Shown: positions 8,120 to 17,580 of the stretch, in pieces
Layout of the letters: every line of letters begins with the position of its first letter
Numbering within the stretch: position 1 is the stretch's first letter
Assembly: GCA_947253765.1 (NCBI GenBank)
Contig: CAMYAK010000001.1
Coordinates: 124,001-188,000 of the forward strand
Direction: 5' to 3'
Source of the DNA: an uncultured Tissierellia bacterium
Lineage (GTDB): Bacteria > Bacillota > Clostridia > Tissierellales > Peptoniphilaceae
DNA length: 64,000 bases
The notes under the pieces: model-generated
The model's database searches: none
The model's input: only the letters and a program-made list of their open reading frames with translations
What the model was told of the DNA's origin: nothing
Position numbers and translations under genes: made by a program

Positions 8120-9403
8120 TTAATCGGCCCGGTCTTTTTCTTCAATTCTCTCTATATCGGCACCCAATTCTCTCAGCCTCTCCTCAAACCTGTAATATCC
8201 GCGGTCAAGGTGATAAACATTGTAAACGTCAGTCTCGCCCTCTGCCACAAGGCCCGCTAATATCAAAGCTGCCCCTGCCCTTAGGTCGGTCGCATTCACC
8301 CTGCTCCCCTTCAGGCGGTCAACACCCCTTATGATGGCATCATTGCCCTCGGTAACTATCAGGGCTCCCATCTTATTCAACTCGTCAACGTGCATAAAGC
8401 GGTTTTCAAAAACGGTCTCGTCAACCTTGCTCTGGCCCTCAGCTATCGTCATCAGGGCCATGAACTGGGCCTGGACATCCGTTGGGAAGCCGGGATATGG
8501 CAGGGTCCTGATCTGTGTGGCCTGGGGCCTGCCTTTCATTGAAAGAGTAATGGTGTCCTCATCTTCGCTTTCTTTTATGGAGGCACCGACCTCTGAAAGC
8601 TTGGCCAATACCGGCCTTATGTGCTCGGCAAGGACATTTTCAACCCTTATATTGCCACCTGTCATGCAGGCTCCGACCAGGAAGGTCGAGGCTTCAATCC
8701 TGTCAGGAATAATGGTATGCCTGGCCCCTCTCAATTTGGGAACGCCCTTTATAACTATGCGGGAAGTTCCGGCCCCTCTTACCTTGGCCCCCATCTTGTT
8801 CAGGAAGTTGGCCAGATCTACATTTTCCGGCTCTTTTGCCGCATTCTCTATTATGGTCTCACCCTTGGCCATGCTGGCCGCAAGCATTATATTTTGCGTG
8901 GCACCGACTGACGGGAAGTCCAAATATATTAGGGTTCCTATAAGTCCGGCCGGCCCGGCCTCAGCCCCTATTGAATTGGGGTCCTTGTCAAGCTTGGCCC
9001 CCAAGGCTTTGAAGCCCTTTAGGTGGAGGTCAATGGGTCTCTTTCCTATGGAGCACCCCCCGGGCAGTCCGATCTGGATCTTTCCGAACTTTGTCAGCAG
9101 GGGACCCATTACTATAAAGGAAGCCCTCATCTTATTGACAAGCTCAAAGGGAGGATTGCAACTGTTTACAGTTGAAGGGTCGATTTTTATGGTCTCTTTG
9201 TCGATATATTCAACCTTGGCATTGAGGCTCCTCAGGACCTCAACCATAACCTCAACATCCTTTAAGGGTGGGATCCCGTCTATTATGATTTCTTCAGTTC
9301 CTAAAAGCGAGGCGGCAAGTATTGGCAGGGCGGCATTTTTCGCCCCGTTTATCCTCACTGTCCCTTCAAGGGGTCCGCTGCTCCTTACTCTGATGTATGA
9401 CAT
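8120..9403 (-). CDS. murA: UDP-N-acetylglucosamine 1-carboxyvinyltransferase
   Basis: MurA catalyses the first committed step of peptidoglycan synthesis, transferring enolpyruvate from PEP to UDP-GlcNAc in the cytosol. The protein is 427 residues, the usual length. The N-terminal GPLEGTVRINGAKNAALPI and the active-site loop LPGGCSIGKRPIDLHLKG are present. The catalytic cysteine in that loop is retained, so this copy is of the fosfomycin-alkylatable type. AAGGAGAGGAA precedes the ATG, nine bases after the upp stop. Whether a second MurA exists elsewhere is not visible. Confidence 0.95.
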   Translation of the reverse strand: MSYIRVRSSGPLEGTVRINGAKNAALPILAASLLGTEEIIIDGIPPLKDVEVMVEVLRSLNAKVEYIDKETIKIDPSTVNSCNPPFELVNKMRASFIVMGPLLTKFGKIQIGLPGGCSIGKRPIDLHLKGFKALGAKLDKDPNSIGAEAGPAGLIGTLIYLDFPSVGATQNIMLAASMAKGETIIENAAKEPENVDLANFLNKMGAKVRGAGTSRIVIKGVPKLRGARHTIIPDRIEASTFLVGACMTGGNIRVENVLAEHIRPVLAKLSEVGASIKESEDEDTITLSMKGRPQATQIRTLPYPGFPTDVQAQFMALMTIAEGQSKVDETVFENRFMHVDELNKMGALIVTEGNDAIIRGVDRLKGSRVNATDLRAGAALILAGLVAEGETDVYNVYHLDRGYYRFEERLRELGADIERIEEKDRAD

Positions 9404-9412
9404 TTCCTCTCC

Positions 9413-10042
9413 TTATTTTGTCCCGAATAATCTGTCTCCGGCATCTCCGAGTCCGGGCAAAATATATGCATTCTCATCCAGCTCCCTGTCGAGTCCGGCC
9501 AGGGTAATATCAACATCAGGATGCTTCTTCTGCATGAGCTCAACACCTTCCGGAGCCCCGATTATGCAAACTACGTGGAGGCTTTTGCAGCCGCTTGACT
9601 TCATCTTATCAACCGCATCGCACATGGATCCTCCGGTTGCAAGCATGGGGTCCAGGAGGAAAATCTCTCTATTGGCGACATCGTTAGGCATCTTGTAATA
9701 GTAATCCACGGGAATGTGGGTCTCAGGATCCCTGTACATACCTATATGGCCAACTTTTGCAGTCGGAACAATCTTAAGGAAGGCATCAACCATTCCAAGT
9801 CCGGCCCTTAATATAGGAACAAAGCAGAGCTTTTTGCCTGCCAGTCCGTATCCCACAGTTTTTTCCATAGGAGTTTCAATCTCATATTCTTCAAGCTCAA
9901 GATTCCTGGTGGCCTCATAGGCTTCCAATAGGGCTATCTCACCGACAAGCTGACGGAACTCATTTGTTCCCGTCCTCTTATCCCTGAGTATTGACAGCTT
10001 GTGCTTGATCAGCGGGTGGTCTAAAACAATTACTTTGGACAT
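9413..10042 (-). CDS. upp: Uracil phosphoribosyltransferase
   Basis: Salvages uracil to UMP using PRPP, cytosolic. It has 209 residues, as usual. The sequence shows PILRAGLGMVDAFLKIVP, the PRPP loop LLDPMLATGGSMCDAVD and the C-terminal GDAGDRLFGTK. A strong TAGGAGG lies six bases before the ATG, and TATAAT is visible about 65 bp upstream. It is followed after nine bases by murA. The 105-bp gap to sua5 separates it from the upstream run. Confidence 0.95.
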   Translation of the reverse strand: MSKVIVLDHPLIKHKLSILRDKRTGTNEFRQLVGEIALLEAYEATRNLELEEYEIETPMEKTVGYGLAGKKLCFVPILRAGLGMVDAFLKIVPTAKVGHIGMYRDPETHIPVDYYYKMPNDVANREIFLLDPMLATGGSMCDAVDKMKSSGCKSLHVVCIIGAPEGVELMQKKHPDVDITLAGLDRELDENAYILPGLGDAGDRLFGTK

Positions 10043-10147
10043 TTTTGCCTCCTAATTTTTCGCTTTTCCCATGCATTTATATTTTCCTGTTTAATATCTC
10101 TCTTGATATTATACAATTATTTTTTCCTTTAGACTATTAGACTTGGC

Positions 10148-11299
10148 TTATACTTTTTTTACCCTGCCCCCGGCCGCCTTTTTCATCCGGTTCATTATGG
10201 ACAGGCCATAGCCTCGGTCCTCAAGTCCTTGGCCCAGGATCTCATCAACCCCCTCCCGGTCAAATTCGCGGAGGCTGGTAAAGAGGCTATGGCCCATAAG
10301 TTCCGGCTCAGTCATGGGGCCCTGGTCAATATAAAACGGCTCGGGCAAGCCCTCCTTTTTTATGGCATCCAACACTACCGGCACCGACTCCATAAAAAGG
10401 AGGAGGCCGACCCGGCAGACCCCGGCCCGGGCCCGGTACTCATCAATAATTGCTTTTTCGCTCACCTCGCGACGCCCGACAAAAACCGTGAGTTGAGCTT
10501 TTGGCGAATAGTGCTTGTATTTCTGGCCCGGGGACTTTGGGATCCGGCCCTGCTCGAGCCCCTTATCAAGGCAGATCTCGGGCAGGTACTCTTTCAAGTC
10601 TTCCGGGGTGTAGTAGCCGGGTCGGAGGACAAGGGCCTTGTCCTTGCCCGAGCTCAGGTCCACCACGGTGGACTCTATACCTATATCTGACGGGCCCCCG
10701 TCAAGTATGAGGGGTATCTTACCTGACATGTCGGCCATTACATCCCCCGCCTGTGTTGGGGAGGGCCTGCCGCTAAGGTTGGCGGAAGGGGCTGCTATGG
10801 GCAGTTTACAGGCACGCAAAAAAGCCCTGCAGCAGGGGCTTGACGGCATCCTTACTCCGACCGTATCCCCGCCTGCCGTTACCCGGTCAGGAACAGCATC
10901 CGACCTTTTAAATACCAAGGTCAGGGGGCCCGGCCACAAGTTATCCATAAGCTTCCTGTAGGGCTCGATGTCTGTGTCCGTTAATTGTTTCAAATCCTCA
11001 TATGAGTATATATGTAAAATTAGGGGGTTATCTTGGGGCCTGCCCTTGGCGGCAAAGATCTTTGCTACCGCCCGGCCGTCCAGACCATTGGCTCCCAGGC
11101 CATAGACGGTCTCCGTAGGGAAAGCAACCAATTGGCCCTCACCTATGAGCCTTGCCGCTTCTTCCAAGGCCTCTAGGCTTTGAGGCCCATCATCAAATCT
11201 GTCCGGATCCCCGATCTTTACTAATTTTGTATCAAAGGTCTCATCAAGCTTTGAAATCCCCAATCCTTCAGGTTCCAACTCACCGCCACGAACAATCAT
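10148..11299 (-). CDS. sua5: Threonylcarbamoyl-AMP synthase, Sua5 type
   Basis: Makes L-threonylcarbamoyl-AMP from threonine, bicarbonate and ATP, the first step of the universal tRNA modification t6A. The YrdC core (VAFPTETVYGLGANGLDGRA, KGRPQDNPLILHI, PSANLSGRPSPT) spans about residues 40-240, followed by the Sua5 C-terminal domain after the SPGQKYKHYSPKA linker. The start overlaps the stop of the pyrophosphatase gene by four bases (ATGA), so the two are translationally coupled. At 383 residues it is slightly longer than average because of an N-terminal extension of about 30 residues. Confidence 0.92.
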   Translation of the reverse strand: MIVRGGELEPEGLGISKLDETFDTKLVKIGDPDRFDDGPQSLEALEEAARLIGEGQLVAFPTETVYGLGANGLDGRAVAKIFAAKGRPQDNPLILHIYSYEDLKQLTDTDIEPYRKLMDNLWPGPLTLVFKRSDAVPDRVTAGGDTVGVRMPSSPCCRAFLRACKLPIAAPSANLSGRPSPTQAGDVMADMSGKIPLILDGGPSDIGIESTVVDLSSGKDKALVLRPGYYTPEDLKEYLPEICLDKGLEQGRIPKSPGQKYKHYSPKAQLTVFVGRREVSEKAIIDEYRARAGVCRVGLLLFMESVPVVLDAIKKEGLPEPFYIDQGPMTEPELMGHSLFTSLREFDREGVDEILGQGLEDRGYGLSIMNRMKKAAGGRVKKV

Positions 11300-12963
11300 A
11301 ATCTTTCTCCGCTTTGGACAACCGCCTGGTTTAGGGCCGGAAGCATCTGCTTCTTTCTGGACAGGAGGCCCTTGGCAATGAAAACATGGTTCTTGAGCTG
11401 ACTCCCGAACTGGGCTGCTATCTCATCCCCATATTTACCTACAACCATGACCATTGACCCTTCCTTGAAAATATCTGTGATGATCAATACATAGGTGTCC
11501 TCGTCCTGGACCTTTAGTAGGTCCTCCATATTTCTGATCAGGTCCTCTTGGGTTTCTTTTGATACACCGCTGTCCATTGAGAAGATCTGAGCAACCTTCA
11601 TCCTAACTCCATGGATATCGAAGAACTTGACATCCTGGGTCAATATGTCGCCCGCATCCTTATTTGAAAGATCTGTCCCCGCCTTGAACATTTCCATAGC
11701 AAAGTTTTCAGGGTCGATTCCGGCAATCGGAGCAAGCCTTGCTACTGCCATTTTGTCGTATTCGGTCGTTGTTGGCGACTTGAAAAGCAGGGTGTCGGAA
11801 ATTATAGCGGCGCACATTAAGCCTGCAGCCTTTCTTGTCGGCCTTATTCCCTGCTCATAGTACATCTGTGAAAGAATGGTTGATGTGCAGCCCACCGGAA
11901 TGTTCCTGAAGTATATCGGCTTTGACGTTGTTATGTTCGCAACCCTGTGGTGGTCGATGATTTCCAAAATCTCAGCCTGGTCAAGGTCGGCTATGGATTG
12001 GCCGGCTTCGTTATGGTCAACCAGTATTACCTTCTTTTTTTCGGTATTAATCAAGTGATAGCGGGATATTGATCCCACAACCCTGTCCTTACCATCGACA
12101 ACCGGATAGGACCTGAACCTTGTTGATGCCATCTTTTCCCTGACATCTTCGAGATAGTCGTTCAGGTGGAAATAGACCAGGTTTTCCGATGTCATAAGAA
12201 AGCTGACCGGGACCGCCTGGGGCAGGAGCCTGGCAGCAATATATGTTGACAGTCCGGTTGAAACAACGGTCACCCTGTATTCCTCAGCCAATTCCAAAGC
12301 CTCGGGACAGGCTTCGGCATTGTTGGTCAGGATCATAAGGGAAACGCCCTTTTGAACGGCATCCTGCTGGGCTTGGGGCCGGTCCCCGACCAAAACTATA
12401 TCATTTTCTTTTATTATGTCATTGTCAACGTGGCTCATTGCATAGATATTAATGTCCCCAACCATGTCCCTGGGATTTTCCGGTTCGAACAGCATCTTGC
12501 CTGAAAGGACCTCAATAACATTTGAAAGGGGTGTATTGGACCTGCCCAGAATATTATCATTCCATACTGAGGCATAGGACTTGGTTATTTCAGACAAAGA
12601 AATAACTCCTATGAGTTTCTGCTCATCATCGACGACGCCCAAGCTGTTTTGATGGTTGGACTGGATGATTTCCGTGGCCCTGTAAAGGGTCGTTCCTCCT
12701 GAAATCCCGTAGGACTTGTCGAATTCGGTATCAGACAGGAGGGGCTGGATTGAGTTGAGATAAAGGGGCGGGTCAACATTGAAATAGTCCATGACAAACC
12801 TGGTTTCCTGGTTCAGTTCTCCCAATCTCACAGGAATGGCCCTGATCTCTCCAATCCTGTTCTTGAGTTCAGCATAGGCTATGGCTGAACATATGGAGTC
12901 CGTGTCAGGAACCCTGTGCCCCGTTATATATACTTTAGGCTTTTCCGCCTTAATTGCTTCCAT
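11296..12963 (-). CDS. ppaC: Manganese-dependent inorganic pyrophosphatase with CBS and DRTGG domains
   Basis: Family II (DHH-type) inorganic pyrophosphatase of 555 residues; simple versions have about 310. The metal motifs are split: GHRVPDTDSICSAIAYAE near the N-terminus, then two CBS halves and a DRTGG domain (regulatory, nucleotide-binding), then VDHNEAGQS, DHHRV and the C-terminal DHHA2 domain. The CBS regions (GISGGTTLYRATEII; FRSYPVVDGKDRVVG) suggest adenine-nucleotide control, as in other CBS-PPases. CGGAGG lies before the ATG. It heads the ppaC-sua5 pair. Confidence 0.92.
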   Translation of the reverse strand: MEAIKAEKPKVYITGHRVPDTDSICSAIAYAELKNRIGEIRAIPVRLGELNQETRFVMDYFNVDPPLYLNSIQPLLSDTEFDKSYGISGGTTLYRATEIIQSNHQNSLGVVDDEQKLIGVISLSEITKSYASVWNDNILGRSNTPLSNVIEVLSGKMLFEPENPRDMVGDINIYAMSHVDNDIIKENDIVLVGDRPQAQQDAVQKGVSLMILTNNAEACPEALELAEEYRVTVVSTGLSTYIAARLLPQAVPVSFLMTSENLVYFHLNDYLEDVREKMASTRFRSYPVVDGKDRVVGSISRYHLINTEKKKVILVDHNEAGQSIADLDQAEILEIIDHHRVANITTSKPIYFRNIPVGCTSTILSQMYYEQGIRPTRKAAGLMCAAIISDTLLFKSPTTTEYDKMAVARLAPIAGIDPENFAMEMFKAGTDLSNKDAGDILTQDVKFFDIHGVRMKVAQIFSMDSGVSKETQEDLIRNMEDLLKVQDEDTYVLIITDIFKEGSMVMVVGKYGDEIAAQFGSQLKNHVFIAKGLLSRKKQMLPALNQAVVQSGERL

Positions 12964-12990
12964 ACTTTTCCTCCGTCCTTACTGGATTGA

Positions 12991-14874
12991 CTAATTTTCG
13001 GATTTCTCCTCTTCCTTGTCGGCTTCTTGCTTATCAAGGGCTTTCTTGCCGTAAAATTCCAAACTCCTGTTCAGGACATCCATAAACTCTTCCCCTGTTA
13101 TGGTCTCCTTGTCCAAGAGATAGGCGGCTATATCCTTGAGCTGCTGCTCATTTTCTTCCAATGTTCTATAGGCCTTGGTGTGGGCCTCATCGATTATCTT
13201 TTTGACCATCTCATCAACCTGTGAGGCTGTGTGGGGGCCTGCGTGCAGAGCTGTATCTCCGCCTAAATAGGGGTTGTTGACTGTTTCAAGAGCCATAAAG
13301 TTGAACTCCTCGCTCATGCCGAACCTTGTAACCATGGCCCTGGCAAGCTTTGTGGCCCTCTCAATATCATTTGCCGCACCTGTGGTCTTTGTGTGAAATA
13401 TTAGTTCCTCGGCCGATCTTCCTCCCGTCAGCACTTCTATCATATTTATAAGGTCTTCCTTGGTTTGGAGGACTTTCTCATCCTCATCCACCTGCATGGT
13501 GTAGCCCAAGGCACCGGATGTTCTCGGGATTATAGTGATCTTGGTTACCGGGGCCGCGTGCTTCTGGAAGGCTGCAACCAGGGCATGGCCCACCTCGTGG
13601 TAGGCAATCATGGCCTTGTCACGGTCGGTGATTACCGAGTTTTTCTTCTGCTGGCCGGCAATTACGGTTTCAACCGATTCCAAAAGATCGTCAGTGGTGA
13701 CCCTGTCCCTGTTCTGCCTTACAGCTCTCAGGGCTCCTTCATTTATTATATTGGCAAGGTCGGCACCCGATGTGCCGGCTGTCATCCTGGCAACCTGCTT
13801 CAGGTCAACTCCGGCCTCCATCTTAACATCTTTGGCATGGACCTTTAGAATGGCCTCTCTTCCTGCAATATCCGGAAGCTCTACCCTGACGGTCCTGTCA
13901 AACCTTCCCGGCCTCTTCAAAGCGGGATCCAAGACCTCAGGCCTGTTTGTTGCCGCCAATATTACAACTCCGGCATTTGCGTCGAACCCGTCCATCTCGT
14001 TTAATAGCTGGTTGAGGGTCTGCTCTCTCTCATCGTTACCTCCGAGTCCCGACCCGTCCCTTCTCTTTCCTATAGCATCAATTTCGTCTATAAAGACTAT
14101 ACAGGGAGCCTTTTTCTTGGCTTCCTTGAAAAGATCTCTGACTTTTGAAGCTCCCATACCTACAAATAGTTCGACAAATTCGGATCCTGAAATTATAAAG
14201 AAGGGGACATCTGCCTCACCGGCAACAGCCCTTGCAAGCAGGGTCTTACCTGTTCCCGGAGGACCCACCAGGAGAACGCCCTTGGGGCAGACAGCCCCGA
14301 TTTTTTCATATTTGTCGGGTCTGTCCAAGAAATCCACGATTTCTGTTAGGCTTTCCTTGGCTTCGTCCTGGCCGGCAACATCCTTAAATGACTTGCCGTT
14401 CTCGGCCTTAACGTAGACTTTTGCATTTGACTTGCCGATCTGCAGGGCATTACCTCCTGCCGTAAAGCCTTTCATAAGCCGCCTTCCCAGGAACCAGAAT
14501 AAGGCTAAGGGGACTATAAATGTCAAAAGGAAGCTGAGTATCGGGCTGGGTCTTGACGGAATGGTTGCTCCAAACTCGACCTTTGAGTTTTTAAGCATAT
14601 CTGTAAGTTTGTCATCCTGCCAGGGGCCTGTTTTAAAGGCCTTGGTCTTGCCCTTCTCATCTTTGATTTCAAATACGAACCTGTTCTCTTCTCTGGACAC
14701 CTTTGTGACCTGGTCCTTGTCCAAGTATTTGAGGAAACTTGAATATGGGACCTCCTCTATCGAATTGGTCCTCATCATGGGGCCTATGACAAGCTGTATA
14801 AGTATTAGAGCCACAAGCACCACTATATAGTAATAAGTTATGGGTTTCGGTTTACGGTTGTTGTTTTGTTTCAT
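12991..14874 (-). CDS. ftsH: ATP-dependent zinc metalloprotease FtsH
   Basis: Membrane-anchored AAA+ protease for quality control of membrane and short-lived proteins, 627 residues. Two transmembrane segments (residues about 13-31 and 113-133) flank the extracytoplasmic FtsH domain. Walker A GPPGTGKTLLARAVAGEA, Walker B CIVFIDEIDAI, the second region of homology ATNRPEVLDPALKRPGRFDR and the zinc motif HEVGHAL are all intact. AAGGGAAAA precedes the ATG. It is divergent from the SPFH gene; the 205-bp space between them carries TATAAT-like boxes but no gene. Confidence 0.96.
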   Translation of the reverse strand: MKQNNNRKPKPITYYYIVVLVALILIQLVIGPMMRTNSIEEVPYSSFLKYLDKDQVTKVSREENRFVFEIKDEKGKTKAFKTGPWQDDKLTDMLKNSKVEFGATIPSRPSPILSFLLTFIVPLALFWFLGRRLMKGFTAGGNALQIGKSNAKVYVKAENGKSFKDVAGQDEAKESLTEIVDFLDRPDKYEKIGAVCPKGVLLVGPPGTGKTLLARAVAGEADVPFFIISGSEFVELFVGMGASKVRDLFKEAKKKAPCIVFIDEIDAIGKRRDGSGLGGNDEREQTLNQLLNEMDGFDANAGVVILAATNRPEVLDPALKRPGRFDRTVRVELPDIAGREAILKVHAKDVKMEAGVDLKQVARMTAGTSGADLANIINEGALRAVRQNRDRVTTDDLLESVETVIAGQQKKNSVITDRDKAMIAYHEVGHALVAAFQKHAAPVTKITIIPRTSGALGYTMQVDEDEKVLQTKEDLINMIEVLTGGRSAEELIFHTKTTGAANDIERATKLARAMVTRFGMSEEFNFMALETVNNPYLGGDTALHAGPHTASQVDEMVKKIIDEAHTKAYRTLEENEQQLKDIAAYLLDKETITGEEFMDVLNRSLEFYGKKALDKQEADKEEEKSEN

Positions 14875-15079
14875 GGTTTTCCCTTGCTTTCTCTATTTTT
14901 TATATCTGTTAATTTTAGTATATCTGCCCGATTTTACCATATTTTAAACGCCTTTTAATCCTTATGGTATTATTGTCAACTTCTGTTTTGATATAATAAT
15001 AAACAAATGTTGATTATATATGAATAATTTTTAAATTGTAAATATTTTTAAGGATAAGAATTAGAATAAGGAGGAAGCT

Positions 15080-16297
15080 ATGGGTTTAATACGAGCAGGT
15101 ATTGGGGCTATTTCCGGCGGCTTGGCCGACAGCTGGCTTGAAACTATAGAATCAGCCGCTATGGATCCCCAAACTATCACCGCACCGGGAATCAAGGTCA
15201 GACCTGATGACCGTCGCAATACAAATAACAAGAATACGGCCGATACAATTTCCAACGGGTCAATCATTCATATTAACGAGGGCCAGTGCATGCTCCTGAT
15301 TGACGGCGGAAAGATCGTTGACTATTCAGCAGAAACCGGATATTACAAGGTTGAGGATTCTTCTCTGCCTTCGCTTATGAACGGGGAATTGGGCCCCTCT
15401 ATAAAAGAAACTTTCAACCGTTTCCGCTTCTCGGGCTCAACTCCATACAAGCAGACAGCCTTCTATATAAATACTCAGGAAGTCAGGGGAATCAAGTTCG
15501 GGACTCCCAATCCTATAAACTATTTTGACCAATTCTATAATTCCGAGCTCTTCCTGCGCTGCCACGGGACCTACACAATACGAGTTGTCGACCCCATAAA
15601 GTTTTATGTTGAGGTTGCCAATCACGATGCCGACACTTCCCTGAAAATCGAGGATATCAACGAGCAATACAGGAATGAGTTTTTGACGGCTCTCCAGAGT
15701 TCTCTAAACCGGATGAGCAAGGACGGAAAGAGGATTTCCTTTGTTCTTTCCGAAGGCTTGAGCCTGGCCGAATATATGCAGGATGTCCTGGATGACAAGT
15801 GGAGAGAGGAGAGGGGCTTCGTAATTGAAAATGTCGGCATTGCCTCTATTTCCTACGATGAAGAATCGCGCAAGCTTATCGATATGAGGAACAAGGGGGC
15901 TATGCTGGGCGATCCGGCCATTCGTGAGGGATATGTCCAAGGCTCTATTGCTCGAGGCCTTGAGGCTGCCGGGTCCAATGAAGGCGGGGCCGGTCAAAGC
16001 TTCCTGGGCATGGGAATAGGCATGAACGCCATGGGAGCCGGCATGGGCCAATTCTCCCAAACCAATATGGAGCAGATGAGGGGTCAAGACGGCTCCGGCC
16101 AAGCGGTCACCACCCAATCCGGATCTGTTCATGCCGGCTGGACCTGCCCGCAGTGCGGTCACACAAACAGCGGGAATTTCTGCTCGGAATGCGGTTCCAA
16201 ACGGCCCGAGCCCGGTATTGGCAAGTGTCCGGAGTGCGGCAAGCCTGTGGAGCCCGGTGCCAAGTTCTGTCCTGAATGTGGCCATAAGCTGGGATAG
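15080..16297 (+). CDS. SPFH-domain protein with C-terminal double zinc ribbon
   Basis: Protein of the YdjI/virion-core-like family, 405 residues. An SPFH/band-7-like domain covers about residues 30-290 (KFGTPNPINYFDQFYNSELFLRCHGTY). A Gly/Met-rich linker (FLGMGIGMNAMGAGMGQFS) follows, then two zinc ribbons (CPQCGHTNSGNFCSECG and CPECGKPVEPGAKFCPECG). The family is cytosolic or membrane-associated; in Bacillus a relative sits with membrane-stress proteins. AAGGAGG lies six bases before the ATG. It is monocistronic and ends at a strong terminator. Precise role unknown. Confidence 0.85.
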   Translation: MGLIRAGIGAISGGLADSWLETIESAAMDPQTITAPGIKVRPDDRRNTNNKNTADTISNGSIIHINEGQCMLLIDGGKIVDYSAETGYYKVEDSSLPSLMNGELGPSIKETFNRFRFSGSTPYKQTAFYINTQEVRGIKFGTPNPINYFDQFYNSELFLRCHGTYTIRVVDPIKFYVEVANHDADTSLKIEDINEQYRNEFLTALQSSLNRMSKDGKRISFVLSEGLSLAEYMQDVLDDKWREERGFVIENVGIASISYDEESRKLIDMRNKGAMLGDPAIREGYVQGSIARGLEAAGSNEGGAGQSFLGMGIGMNAMGAGMGQFSQTNMEQMRGQDGSGQAVTTQSGSVHAGWTCPQCGHTNSGNFCSECGSKRPEPGIGKCPECGKPVEPGAKFCPECGHKLG

Positions 16298-16330
16298 TTG
16301 GAGTGACAATCTTTATTTTACAAAAACATA

Positions 16331-16364
16331 GGGGTTAGCCGAAACCGGCTAGCCCCCATTTTTA
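16331..16364 (+). terminator. Strong terminator after the SPFH gene
   Basis: GGGGTTAGCCG pairs with CGGCTAGCCCC (one G-U pair) around a small loop, followed by ATTTTTAT. Confidence 0.8.
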
Positions 16365-16414
16365 TCCCCATTTTATATGGCTTCCAATATTGTCCTTTTT
16401 TGAAAATCTTTAGT

Positions 16415-17083
16415 CTATAAAAAGCAGTAGTATCCGACAAATTGAGTTATGGCAGCGGCCAAGACAAAAATGTGCCAGACAAAATGATGGTATTTGAATT
16501 TTTTGGTCTTGTAAAAAAGGGTCCCTACAGTATAGATCAGGCCTCCAAGCACTATGCATAGGAAAAATTCCCATAGGCGCCCTTTGATTATGGGATATAG
16601 GAAGACAAGGCCCAACCAGCCCATGGCTACATATAAGGCCACGCTCCAATTTTTCCACTTATCATAATTTCCTCTTGTGATAATTTTAAAGACTATTCCG
16701 AAAAGGGCCAGGGCCCAAATGAGTGAAAGGAATATGATCCTGAATTTTCCCGACGTAAGCAAAACAATACCGGGTGTGAACGAACCGGCTATAAAAACGT
16801 ATATTGACGAATGGTCAAATACCCTTAAAACAGACTTTGCCTTGGGAAAGGGAATTGCGTGGTAAAGACAGGATGCCAAAAAAAGCAATATGAAGCAGGC
16901 TCCATAGACAGCCGATCCTACTGTTCCCCATACATTTTCAAGCCTCAGCTCCTTTAATAATAACAATATTAAAAAAACTATTCCTACCGGGACCCCAATC
17001 CCGTGGCTTATAGAATTCATAACTTCCAATATGGTCTGATTTTCATCAAAGTCTTTTTTCTCTTCGATCGCTTTTCCGCCCAT
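16415..17083 (-). CDS. Hemolysin III / PAQR family membrane protein
   Basis: Seven-pass membrane protein of the TrhA/YqfA/hemolysin III family, about 222 residues from the chosen start. Conserved features include the early ISHGIGVPVG, SCLYHAIPFPKAKSVLRVFDHSSIYVFIAGSFTP split over two helices, and the C-terminal YHHFVWHIFVLAAA, which gives the His/Asp/Ser set of the superfamily. The frame is open upstream across the tRNA gene, but the ATG at 17083 with GGGAGGG upstream is the real start. Family members have been linked to membrane lipid homeostasis; haemolysis is not implied. Confidence 0.87.
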   Translation of the reverse strand: MGGKAIEEKKDFDENQTILEVMNSISHGIGVPVGIVFLILLLLKELRLENVWGTVGSAVYGACFILLFLASCLYHAIPFPKAKSVLRVFDHSSIYVFIAGSFTPGIVLLTSGKFRIIFLSLIWALALFGIVFKIITRGNYDKWKNWSVALYVAMGWLGLVFLYPIIKGRLWEFFLCIVLGGLIYTVGTLFYKTKKFKYHHFVWHIFVLAAAITQFVGYYCFL

Positions 17084-17189
17084 GGCTCCCTCCCTTCTTT
17101 CAGTGTCTTTAATTATATCACTGCATTGTGTAAAAATTATCCCCGGCAGTTTGCAAATTTGGCCTTTTCGTGTTAGTATTTGGTAGTTA

Positions 17190-17263
17190 CGGGGTGTAGC
17201 GCAGTTTGGTAGCGCACTTGTCTGGGGGACAAGGGGTCGCAGGTTCAAATCCTGTCACTCCGA
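17190..17263 (+). tRNA. tRNA-Pro (anticodon GGG)
   Basis: The cloverleaf folds fully: acceptor CGGGGTG/CACTCCG, D arm GCGC/GCGC, anticodon stem CTTGT/ACAAG with loop CTGGGGG (anticodon GGG, reading CCC and CCU), and T arm GCAGG/CCTGT with loop TTCAAAT. The discriminator is A and CCA is not encoded. A T-run follows immediately. The flank beyond looks like a mobile-element scar. Confidence 0.96.
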
Positions 17264-17480
17264 TTTTTTATTTCAACATACCTTAGCAGTTTCAATTTGC
17301 AGCAATATTCCATTCTTTAAAACAGTTTGTCTCAAGTAAAATCAAGTAACCACTATTAATCGTGTCAGAACCGTGTCAAAAATTCACATACAAAAGAATT
17401 CTCAATGTTGTCACTTGTATTCTTCGGGTATATTATAGATACAACCCCTTGCGGGGGAGGGGCTTTCGCCCCTCTGTTGG
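17264..17480. other. Non-coding scar next to tRNA-Pro
   Basis: No full gene is seen. GTGTCAGAACCGTGTCAAA at about 17359 resembles the tail of an integrated element beside a tRNA. On the minus strand a short open stretch ends in CEFLTRF followed by a stop, like an integrase C-terminus, but it is too short to assign. Two GC-rich hairpins at 17443-17478 (AACCCCTTGCGGGG and GAGGGGCTTTCGCCCCTC) sit just after the small minus-strand reading frame and could end its transcript. Confidence 0.35.
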
Positions 17481-17570
17481 TTAATCTTTTTGATTATTTC
17501 TGATAGTTATGATCAGTGAGACGATATTCACTATTAGGCCCGCAAGGGATATTATTGTATCTATTTCCAT
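17481..17570 (-). CDS. Small hydrophobic peptide, type I toxin-like
   Basis: A 29-residue reading frame beginning MEIDTIISLAGLIVNIVSL and ending RNNQKD: a single membrane helix with a charged tail. Length and pattern match small type I toxins and the 'putative holin-like toxin' group of Firmicutes. The ATG lies inside a perfect hairpin (ATTTCCA/TGGAAAT, 17563-17581), and a 12-bp inverted repeat (17581-17622) lies just upstream. No good ribosome binding site is visible, which is seen in structure-controlled toxin messages but also fits a chance frame. An antisense antitoxin RNA is not demonstrated. Confidence 0.45.
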   Translation of the reverse strand: MEIDTIISLAGLIVNIVSLIITIRNNQKD

Positions 17571-17580
17571 GTAGTGGAAA

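Noticed and set aside
8331..9698. Long plus-strand reading frame of 455 codons
   Set aside because: It lies opposite murA and upp, which have clear families and ribosome binding sites; the antisense frame has no recognisable domain.
13610..14416. Plus-strand reading frame of 268 codons
   Set aside because: Antisense shadow of ftsH; composition (Ser/Leu-rich) is that of a reversed coding strand.
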